Source of the DNA: Alphaproteobacteria bacterium
GTDB taxonomy: Bacteria > Pseudomonadota > Alphaproteobacteria > Rs-D84
Reading direction: 5' to 3'
DNA length: 43,810 bases
NCBI GenBank assembly: GCA_017471445.1
Contig: JAFUTJ010000013.1
Span: forward strand, 1 to 43,810
Positions 7,882 to 14,743 of the stretch are shown here, piece after piece. The notes under the pieces are model-generated. The model ran no database searches. It was not told the origin of the DNA and saw only the letters and a list, made by a program, of their open reading frames with translations. The number at the start of each line of letters is the position of its first letter. Position 1 is the stretch's first letter. The position numbers and the translations under genes are program-made.

Positions 7882-9861
7882 TTACACAAACAAATCTTTT
7901 ACAAATTGTGCGTGTTCGGTAATAAAGCGGAACCGAAATTCAGGTTTTTTGCCCATTAATTCTGATACGATTGTACGGGTTTTTTCGGTATCTTCGGCGC
8001 CATCGTCGGTGCGCGGTGGCAAATCAACCCGAATCAGGCGACGTGTCTTGGGTGACATTGTCGTTTCCTTTAATTGATTCGGCATCATTTCCCCCAGCCC
8101 TTTGAATCGTGATATTTCAATCTTTTTGCCACGATATTTACCGTTCTTTAATTCTTCCAATTGTTCATCGGTGTCAATATACATCGATTCGGTACCGTGG
8201 GTTAATTTATACAACGGTGGACACGACAGGTACAAATGCCCACCATAAATTAATTGCGGCATCATTTGGTAAAAGAACGCCATTAATAACGATGCAATGT
8301 GTGAACCGTCAACGTCGGCATCGGTCATTACTATTATTTTTTCATACCGTAATTTTGATTCGTCCCAATCCTTAGCCGTGCCGGCACCAATGATATCAAT
8401 TAATTCGTTTAATTCTTTGTTGTTACCGAATCGTTCATCAGAATTAGAAATAACATTTAACACCTTGCCACGCAGGGGCATAATTGCCTGGGTTGCACGG
8501 TCACGTGCCTGTTTCGCGGTACCACCGGCCGATTCGCCTTCGACGATAAATAATTCTGTTCCTTCTATCCCATGTTTGGAACAGTCCGCCAATTTCGCGG
8601 GCATGCGTGCACGTTTGGTCGGTGTTTTTCGTGCAATATCTTTGACTTGTTTTGTCTTTATTCGTGCGTTGGCCAGATTTATTACAAATTCTAATAATGT
8701 ATTTGCCGTTTTTGGGTCAGATGCCAAAAACATTTCCCATGGGTCGCGCAGAGCATTTTCTGTATACCGTGCAATTTCTGGATTAGACAGTTTTTCTTTG
8801 GTTTGGCCCAAAAATTGCGGTGTTTTATAAAACACAGAAACAATCGCCGCGACCGAATCAAACACATCGTCGCCAATAATTGTTGTGGCCGATTTATTAT
8901 TCGTTTTTTCGCCGTATGCCTTTAATCCGCGGGTAATTGCCGCCTTGAACCCTGTTTCGTGTGTGCCGCCATCAATTGTTGCAATGGTGTTGCAATATGA
9001 CGAAAAGAACCCATCGTCGGATGCGGCACCATTTTCATCTGTTAGAAAAGTTAACGCCCATTCAACGCGTCCCATGTCGTCGGGAAAATCGACCGCACCA
9101 CTGAAAATACGGGGCAGTATACGCGGTTTGGATTCTGTGCGTTCGGTCAAGAAATCGGCCACACCGTTCGGGTAAAAGAATGTTGTTGTGGCCGGAATAT
9201 TCATATCATCGGTTAACAATGCCGGATTGCATGTCCAATCAATCTTTACACCACGCGACAAGAACGCCTTGGCCCGAGCCATACGGAATATTTTTACTGG
9301 TTTGAACACAGCGTTTGCGCCGAAAATTTCATCGTCGATTGTAAACCGAATACGGGTACCGTGTGATTTTGTTGCATCGCCGCGTGTTATTGGTGATGTA
9401 ACGTGTCCACGTGAAAATGTTTGGTGCCAATTATAACCATCACGTGAAATATCAACAATCATTTCAGACGACAACGCGTTAACAACCGCGGAACCAACCC
9501 CGTGCAGACCGCCACTGGTCTTGTATACATTGTTATTAAACTTTCCCCCGGAATGCAGTGTGGTTAAAATCACCTCTAATGCGGATTTACCGGGGTATTT
9601 TGGATGCTCATCAACTGGTATGCCGCGGCCATCATCGGCAATTTCAATTGTTTTCGCGTCAATCAAGTTTACAGTAATTTTCTTTGCAAACCCGGCGACG
9701 GCTTCATCAATTGAATTGTCCATTATTTCCACCGGCAAGTGGTGCCATGCCTTTTCATCCGTGCCGCCAATATACATACCCGGCCGCAACCGAACAGGTT
9801 CCAACCCTTCTAGTACTTGAATATCAGACGCGTCGTATGTATGTGTATTTTTTTCTGCCAT
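7882..9861 (-). CDS. parE: DNA topoisomerase IV subunit B
   Basis: A 659-residue type IIA topoisomerase ATPase subunit that works with ParC in chromosome decatenation. The GHKL ATPase features are clear: Asn/Asp in EIMDNSIDEA, DDGRGIPVD, and the ATP-lid GGLHGVGSAVVNAL. The transducer region follows, then the TOPRIM motifs EGESAGGTAKQARD and IIVMTDADVDGSHI, and a C-terminal block ending in QFVKDLFV. The N-terminal VLEGLEPVRLRPGMYIGG and the lack of a GyrB-type insert or longer length support ParE over GyrB. It is convergent with cdaA and divergent from dnaJ; parC is not in the window. Confidence 0.92.
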   Translation of the reverse strand: MAEKNTHTYDASDIQVLEGLEPVRLRPGMYIGGTDEKAWHHLPVEIMDNSIDEAVAGFAKKITVNLIDAKTIEIADDGRGIPVDEHPKYPGKSALEVILTTLHSGGKFNNNVYKTSGGLHGVGSAVVNALSSEMIVDISRDGYNWHQTFSRGHVTSPITRGDATKSHGTRIRFTIDDEIFGANAVFKPVKIFRMARAKAFLSRGVKIDWTCNPALLTDDMNIPATTTFFYPNGVADFLTERTESKPRILPRIFSGAVDFPDDMGRVEWALTFLTDENGAASDDGFFSSYCNTIATIDGGTHETGFKAAITRGLKAYGEKTNNKSATTIIGDDVFDSVAAIVSVFYKTPQFLGQTKEKLSNPEIARYTENALRDPWEMFLASDPKTANTLLEFVINLANARIKTKQVKDIARKTPTKRARMPAKLADCSKHGIEGTELFIVEGESAGGTAKQARDRATQAIMPLRGKVLNVISNSDERFGNNKELNELIDIIGAGTAKDWDESKLRYEKIIVMTDADVDGSHIASLLMAFFYQMMPQLIYGGHLYLSCPPLYKLTHGTESMYIDTDEQLEELKNGKYRGKKIEISRFKGLGEMMPNQLKETTMSPKTRRLIRVDLPPRTDDGAEDTEKTRTIVSELMGKKPEFRFRFITEHAQFVKDLFV

Positions 9862-9926
9862 AATGTCATTATTATTAGAACAATTTTATTTCGTGCGCAA
9901 GTGAAAGAATTTCATGCGCTGGGCAC

Positions 9927-9954
9927 TTGATTTTTGCTTATGAATGCTTATATA
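9927..9954 (+). promoter_or_regulatory. Candidate promoter upstream of dnaJ
   Basis: TTGATT (9927-9932) and TATATA (9949-9954) are separated by 16 bp in the parE-dnaJ divergent gap. No convincing heat-shock (RpoH) consensus was seen. Confidence 0.4.
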
Positions 9955-9986
9955 TCAATGGACATAAATTTATGGAACGATAAAAA

Positions 9987-11111
9987 ATGAATAAAAATCC
10001 GTATGAAGTTTTGGGCGTTGCACGCGATGCGTCTGACGCAGATATTAAAAAGGCATATCATAAACTGGTTATGAAATATCATCCTGATAAGAATCCAGGT
10101 GATAAGTCTGCTGAAGAAAAATTCAAGGAAGTAAATAATGCGTTTGATATATTAAAAGACCCACAAAAACGTGCCGCATACGACAGGTTTGGCGATGCTG
10201 CGTTTGCCGGTGGCAATGGTGCGTCGGCCGGGGGGGGCTTTGGTGGTAATCCGTTCGGTGGTGGATTTCACTTTGACATGGGTGGTGGCGGAATGGATGA
10301 CATTTTACGCGAGGCAATGCGTGGTTTTGGTTTTGATATGGGTGGGGCGACACGTGGCGGCCCCGGTTCCGTGCATGCCGGGCGTGATTTATTGGACGAG
10401 GTGCGCATTTCCCTGCGTGATTCATATTTTGGAACAACCCATACGGTAAAATTTTCATCGCGCGTTGCGTGCGATAAATGTGGTGGCCACGGCACCGCCG
10501 ATGGCAAACCGGCACCGGTTTGTTCGCGTTGTGGCGGTCGTGGCACCGTTGCCGCCCGCCAGGGATTCTTTGCGGTTGAAATGCCGTGTCCGGAATGTAA
10601 TGGCGTTGGGCATCGCATTGACAAGAAGTGTACAAAATGTGGTGGTGATGGCACGGTTAATAAGCAGCGCACGTTGGACGTAAAAATTCCAGCAGGTGTG
10701 ATGGATGGTGCGCGGCTGCGTCTGGCAGGCCAGGGCGAAGCCGGCCAAAACGGTGCGCCCGCGGGTGATTTTTACCTGGACATACATGTTATGAACGACG
10801 AACGCTTTACCCGCAATGGTGATGATTTGATTTCCCGGGTTGATATACCATTTACAATATTGGCCATGGGGGGTGAAATTGATGTTGATACAATTGACGA
10901 TAAAAAATTATCTGTGACAATTGCGCCGGGAACCCAGGTTGGGTCAAAACTGCGCGTGCGTGGACATGGCATGCCAACGCGTCGCGCGGGCACGTTTGGC
11001 GATTTGTATATTGATGTTGCGATTAAGATTCCGACAAAGTTGAATGACAGACAGAAAAAGGCATTATCCGAATTTGCCGGCATAAAAAATGAAAAGAAAG
11101 GTTGGTTTTAA
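9987..11111 (+). CDS. dnaJ: Chaperone DnaJ (Hsp40)
   Basis: A complete class A J-protein of 374 residues that stimulates DnaK ATPase and holds unfolded substrates. The J domain carries HPD at 32-34. A Gly/Phe-rich linker follows (about 70-120), encoded partly by a run of eight G at 10230-10237. Four zinc-binding CxxCxGxG repeats are present (CDKCGGHG, CSRCGGRG, CPECNGVG, CTKCGGDG), then the two beta-sandwich substrate domains. dnaK, its usual neighbour, is not adjacent. The gene is transcribed alone, with a terminator downstream. Confidence 0.95.
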   Translation: MNKNPYEVLGVARDASDADIKKAYHKLVMKYHPDKNPGDKSAEEKFKEVNNAFDILKDPQKRAAYDRFGDAAFAGGNGASAGGGFGGNPFGGGFHFDMGGGGMDDILREAMRGFGFDMGGATRGGPGSVHAGRDLLDEVRISLRDSYFGTTHTVKFSSRVACDKCGGHGTADGKPAPVCSRCGGRGTVAARQGFFAVEMPCPECNGVGHRIDKKCTKCGGDGTVNKQRTLDVKIPAGVMDGARLRLAGQGEAGQNGAPAGDFYLDIHVMNDERFTRNGDDLISRVDIPFTILAMGGEIDVDTIDDKKLSVTIAPGTQVGSKLRVRGHGMPTRRAGTFGDLYIDVAIKIPTKLNDRQKKALSEFAGIKNEKKGWF

Positions 11112-11142
11112 TTGAATATCGCTTGTTGGATCTTTATTTGCG

Positions 11143-11175
11143 CCCGCATGGAAAAATATGCGGGTACAATTTTTC
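11143..11175 (+). terminator. Terminator after dnaJ
   Basis: A 7-bp stem CCCGCAT (11143-11149) / ATGCGGG (11158-11164) is followed by a T-rich tract (TACAATTTTTC). Confidence 0.7.
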
Positions 11176-11198
11176 TTTAATTTATAACTAAAATCATT

Positions 11199-11445
11199 TA
11201 TACTTGAATCCGAACCCACAGGGATGTGTGGTTCGGGGACCTGAAAAATCCCAACAACAATGATACGTATGTATCAATCCGACTGATGAATATGTCGGCG
11301 CGGTTGCGCCATATATTTTATCGCCCGATTTTGTGGTCGGGGGTCCGTGGTTATAAAACAGGCATATGCCGAAAGCCCGGGGTCATTCTTGTTGTATGAT
11401 TTTTCAATCCCTGACCGCTGCATATTCTGTGGCGGCATTTTCATT
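11199..11445 (+). ncRNA. Structured 5' leader, copy A (candidate cis-regulatory RNA or sRNA)
   Basis: This 368-bp gap after dnaJ holds a -10-like TATACT (11199-11204) and then a string of hairpins. First is a long stem CCGAACC.CACA / TGTG.T.GGTTCGG with loop GGGA (about 11211-11235). A GGGA...TCCC hairpin and GATAC/GTATC, CCGAC/GTCGG, GGCGC/GCGCC and CCCGA/TCGGG hairpins follow. A closing stem GGTCA (11381-11385) / TGACC (11412-11416) encloses TATGATTTTTC. Last comes CCGC...GCGG (11415-11435) and a T-rich stretch, a weak terminator. Two other loci share this plan (copies B and C). It lies 35-45 bp upstream of a secreted-protein start. I do not recognise it as a known RNA class. Confidence 0.55.
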
Positions 11446-11479
11446 TAATGCCACCATAAAACAAACAAAAGGAGAATGT

Positions 11480-12247
11480 ATGTCAACAAATCGGATGTTT
11501 AACAGATTATACCTGGGGATGAAATATGTGTTTGCATTGTTAATATTTTCTGTTTTTATTTCCGGGGTCGCCAATGCCGAAACGTGCACGTGTGACGTTG
11601 GGGAACATATGGTTAATGGGCAATGTAAACCATGTGACGTGTATTATCATTACTATTGCCCCGGTGAATGTAGAGAGGTGCAATGTCCAATCCCAGATTT
11701 TAATTTGTATGAAGACCTATTTAATGGAAAAATGATACAAACTGATTATAAAGTACTAATCAGTAAAGCGTCCAGTGAAATGGACTGTTATGCAGAAGGT
11801 CTGGTTGATACGGATGTTGGGACACTTTATATTCAATTTAGGTCGGATGAAACCAATGGATTGTATAAACGCCAAGCCGGTAAAACGTATATATCGGTTA
11901 AACCCGGATACTATTTACAATGGTTAGAAGTTGGTAATATAGTATGGGGTTATAAGCATTACAGTGGTGCGTCGCCGTGTACAAACGAAAAACCGGCAAA
12001 TTCGCATTATGTATCTGCACCAAATTTAACCACAAATGATTGCCCGTGGGAATGTGATGACGGATTCGGTCACACATCCGATGATCGGTGTTTGCCGCTG
12101 TGCCGGATTGGCGCAACCGCAATGAATGGCATAAATATATACGCCGAAAAGCATACAAAATACGCCATGGCCGTACCGCGCGGCGGGGCAACATGTTGGA
12201 TTCATGCCACGCGTGATAATGGCGGGAAATTGATACCAATAAATTAG
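11480..12247 (+). CDS. Secreted Cys-rich protein, paralogue of the gene at 42555
   Basis: The 255-residue protein starts at the ATG at 11480, which has a strong AGGAG site; the longer frame from 11366 runs through the structured leader and is rejected. The signal peptide ends near VANAET. The mature N-terminus has a compact Cys cluster (CTCDVGEHMVNGQCKPC) followed by YYCPGEC, a pattern shared with the genes at 42555 and 43416. The last 68 residues, from CPWECDDGFGHTSDDRC, are nearly identical to the end of the 42555 protein, while the middle parts are diverged. The many cysteines suggest disulfide-bonded export to periplasm or surface. Function unknown. It is preceded by structured leader copy A. 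Confidence 0.8.
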   Translation: MSTNRMFNRLYLGMKYVFALLIFSVFISGVANAETCTCDVGEHMVNGQCKPCDVYYHYYCPGECREVQCPIPDFNLYEDLFNGKMIQTDYKVLISKASSEMDCYAEGLVDTDVGTLYIQFRSDETNGLYKRQAGKTYISVKPGYYLQWLEVGNIVWGYKHYSGASPCTNEKPANSHYVSAPNLTTNDCPWECDDGFGHTSDDRCLPLCRIGATAMNGINIYAEKHTKYAMAVPRGGATCWIHATRDNGGKLIPIN

Positions 12248-12264
12248 TAAATTCTATTTTGTTC

Positions 12265-12292
12265 TTGAAATTTAATCATTAAAAAGTATAAT
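12265..12292 (+). promoter_or_regulatory. Promoter of the marR-efflux operon
   Basis: TTGAAA (12265-12270) and TATAAT (12287-12292) with a 16-bp spacer, a near-consensus sigma-70 promoter 36 bp before the MarR-family gene. Confidence 0.7.
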
Positions 12293-12296
12293 GAAT

Positions 12297-12318
12297 CCTG
12301 TTTTTCTATTAAAACAGG
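12297..12318. promoter_or_regulatory. Candidate MarR operator (inverted repeat)
   Basis: A perfect 8-bp inverted repeat CCTGTTTT / AAAACAGG with a 6-bp centre lies at the expected transcription start, immediately before the MarR-family gene. Its position and dyad length fit an autoregulatory MarR site. Confidence 0.55.
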
Positions 12319-12327
12319 AATTTTGTC

Positions 12328-12777
12328 ATGAAAAGAAAAGAATATGTACGGTTAATGGGTCGGGCAATTATAATGTTTGACCGACTGGCCGACGGGTTGC
12401 GTTTGCGTCCGGAAAAGTTTGATGGTTACACGCGTCAGCAATTAACGGTGTTGGTGCGACTGTTGCTGGATGGGCGTGCAAAATTGAAAGATATTGCGCG
12501 TCGCGAAATGGTTTCTGCGCCGAATTTATGTGCAACGTTTCGTAAATTGGAATTAGATGGTTTGGTGTTGCGCACGATTGACGAAACCGATCGTCGTAAT
12601 ACATGGTATTCGGTTACGTACGCCGGTGAAAAGATTGCCCGCCGCGCAATAGAAGACTTTTACGATATGGTTGAAAAAATGTTTGGCGATTTAAGTAACA
12701 AAGATGAGCAAGAATTAACAGATGCGTTGTCTGCAATAAATGACGTATTGTCCAGAATGGTGAAAAAAAATGTATAA
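12328..12777 (+). CDS. MarR-family winged-helix transcriptional regulator
   Basis: A 149-residue protein of MarR size and fold: N-terminal dimerisation helix, a winged helix-turn-helix (about residues 50-105: KLKDIARREMVSAPNLCATF, then LELDGLVLRTIDETDRRNTW with the wing Asp-Arg-Arg), and a C-terminal helical dimerisation segment. It heads an operon with a TolC-like channel, adaptor and RND permease and overlaps the channel gene by 8 bp. It therefore probably represses this efflux operon through the inverted repeat just upstream. The inducing ligand is unknown. Confidence 0.85.
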   Translation: MKRKEYVRLMGRAIIMFDRLADGLRLRPEKFDGYTRQQLTVLVRLLLDGRAKLKDIARREMVSAPNLCATFRKLELDGLVLRTIDETDRRNTWYSVTYAGEKIARRAIEDFYDMVEKMFGDLSNKDEQELTDALSAINDVLSRMVKKNV

Positions 12778-14089
12778 ATTTTGGTTGTGTGTTATTGGAT
12801 GTTTTTGTGTTGTTGCGACACCGGTTATGGCAATGGATTTGTCGCTGGCATCGGCGGTGGACAATATTATTGCCCAATCCCAAGATATTAAAAAGGCCGA
12901 TGCAAATGTTAAATCGGCCCAGGCCCAATTAGATGCAGTAAACGCAAATCGTTGGTTTAATGTATCGGCCAATGCATCGTATATGAATCTGATTGATGTT
13001 GAACGACCATTTGATTCCAATGGTGTCAAATTACCCAGCGAGATGGGTATTGTCGCCGACATATTTGGCCAAGATATATCAAAATTAGAAATCCCTGATA
13101 ATATATTTATGGCCGGTGTCAAGATAACCCAGCCGATATATACATTTGGTAAAATCGGTCATGCCGTGGATAGTGTGCGCACCGCAATCGCCATGCAAGA
13201 GACCAATCGTGAAATAACCCGTCGCGAGGTTGCATACAGTGCGGCCGACCTGTATTGGACGGCAAAAATGACAGATGAAATTGTAAAATTAACCGAACGT
13301 GATTTACAGTCCGCGCGCCAGGCCAAGAATAATATTGCCGCCGTTGGTCGTGCCAATCGCAGCAATTTGGTTAAAATTGAATCTGATATTGCAGCCAAAG
13401 AAATAAACCTGGCGGATGCGAAGTTTAATCGTGATACGGCACACAGAATGTTAAAAATCTTGGCTGGTATTGATGTGGATACGGAATTGAATTTGACGGA
13501 CCAATTTCCGACAGAATTTGCAGAAATGAATCAAAAACAATTGACCACAACACCAAAACTAGAAATTCTGAATCGCCAGGTTAATATGTATGAATCGCAG
13601 GCGAAATCTAAACGTGCGGATTCATATCCAACATTAGCGGCCATGGGTTCATATAGTTACACGGCCATGAATTCAGAATTAAAAGGGATGTTTAATCGTG
13701 ACAATTCACAATCGGCGTATTGGGGGCTGGCATTAGAGGTACCGATATTTACCGGTGGACTGAACCGCGCCAACGCCACAGTCAGCGCGATGAGTGCAGA
13801 ATCCGCCCGGCAAGATTTGGACAAAGCAAAGTTGCTGACAAACGAAGAATATGCACGTGCAATCGACCAATATAATCATTTGCGCGGTAACTTGAAAACG
13901 TTGCAAAACGCACGCGATTTGGCGGCCAAGGCGTACAAGTTTTCCGAAGAACGTTTTGCCGCCGGGCAAACATCGGCGGTCGAATTGTCCGAAGTGTCGG
14001 CGGGACTGATGCAGTTAGATATGGCGTTATTAAATTCCAAGTACAAGATTTTAATGTCTGCGGAATCTGTGAAAAAATTGGGTGAATAA
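12770..14089 (+). CDS. TolC-family outer-membrane efflux channel
   Basis: A 439-residue protein with a signal peptide (cleavage near TPVMAMD) and two outer-membrane efflux repeats made of long coiled-coil helices (DIKKADANVKSAQAQLDAV in the first, AKLLTNEEYARAIDQYNH in the second), as in TolC/OprM. It forms the outer-membrane exit duct of a tripartite pump. Translation is probably coupled to the regulator, since its ATG lies inside the end of the marR frame. The adaptor gene follows after 2 bp. Confidence 0.88.
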   Translation: MYKFWLCVIGCFCVVATPVMAMDLSLASAVDNIIAQSQDIKKADANVKSAQAQLDAVNANRWFNVSANASYMNLIDVERPFDSNGVKLPSEMGIVADIFGQDISKLEIPDNIFMAGVKITQPIYTFGKIGHAVDSVRTAIAMQETNREITRREVAYSAADLYWTAKMTDEIVKLTERDLQSARQAKNNIAAVGRANRSNLVKIESDIAAKEINLADAKFNRDTAHRMLKILAGIDVDTELNLTDQFPTEFAEMNQKQLTTTPKLEILNRQVNMYESQAKSKRADSYPTLAAMGSYSYTAMNSELKGMFNRDNSQSAYWGLALEVPIFTGGLNRANATVSAMSAESARQDLDKAKLLTNEEYARAIDQYNHLRGNLKTLQNARDLAAKAYKFSEERFAAGQTSAVELSEVSAGLMQLDMALLNSKYKILMSAESVKKLGE

Positions 14090-14091
14090 CA

Positions 14092-14709
14092 ATGAATATT
14101 ATTACGAAATTGCGTACGATTGTTGCAGATGCCAATGTCGGCCGCATAAAAAAATTTGTATATGTTGCATGTGTATGTGCGGTTGTATTGTGGATTATAT
14201 ACCGCTTTGTCGCGATTGCCATAGAAGGGCGGATGGATGTATTTAATGCCGCACGCGATGCCGATGTGAATGGTGCGCCGGTTATGGTTATGACGGCACA
14301 TGAAACAAATGGCGTTTTGCGTGAACCGATGTTTGTACGGTCAAATCGTGCATATATATCTGGTGGGCGTATCGGACTGTTCCGGGTGGGATATCGTGTT
14401 GGCGATGGAAAAATAATTTCTGTGTCATCTGATATTGATTTGGATACCGGAATGTATGTTGTTCGTACAACCGGTGTTGCCGATGGTGAAACGTTTATGG
14501 AATATACGGCACGTGGATTTTTTGTGCCAGTGTATGCGGTTGAAAATAACACTGTTATGGTTATGGAAAACGGCGTTGCCACATCGCGTACGATAAAAAC
14601 CTCTGGTCGGGATGCGGATAATGTTGTTATCACAGATGGTATCAGCGACGGCGATGTTGTTATATTAAGTAACATTGCAAATGGTGCCCGTGTTCGTATA
14701 CAAGAATAA
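14092..14709 (+). CDS. Short membrane-fusion (periplasmic adaptor) protein of the efflux operon
   Basis: A 205-residue protein with one N-terminal membrane anchor (about residues 20-42). Its periplasmic part resembles the beta-barrel and membrane-proximal regions of RND adaptors: VGYRVGDGKIISVSSDI, VPVYAVENNTVMVMENG, VVITDGISDGDVVIL. Position between a TolC-like channel and an RND permease supports the role. Normal adaptors are about 350-400 residues and carry an alpha-helical hairpin and lipoyl domain; neither is visible here, and the frame is intact without an obvious upstream fragment. It is either a genuinely minimised adaptor or a remnant. Assignment rests partly on context. Confidence 0.6.
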   Translation: MNIITKLRTIVADANVGRIKKFVYVACVCAVVLWIIYRFVAIAIEGRMDVFNAARDADVNGAPVMVMTAHETNGVLREPMFVRSNRAYISGGRIGLFRVGYRVGDGKIISVSSDIDLDTGMYVVRTTGVADGETFMEYTARGFFVPVYAVENNTVMVMENGVATSRTIKTSGRDADNVVITDGISDGDVVILSNIANGARVRIQE

Positions 14710-14743
14710 TTTCAAGAATAATAAATATGATAAGGAATAAAAA

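Noticed and set aside
10230-10237. G8 run in dnaJ as a phase-variation switch
   Set aside because: It encodes the Gly-rich linker normal for DnaJ, and loss of frame would remove a core chaperone; no sign of selection for switching.
11366-11479. N-terminal extension of the Cys-rich protein from the ATG at 11366
   Set aside because: It runs through the hairpins of leader copy A and would bury the signal peptide; the ATG at 11480 has a strong ribosome site.
13782-14675. Long minus-strand frame (297 codons) opposite the efflux genes
   Set aside because: Composition is that of a shadow frame; the plus strand carries recognisable TolC-like and adaptor genes with tight spacing.
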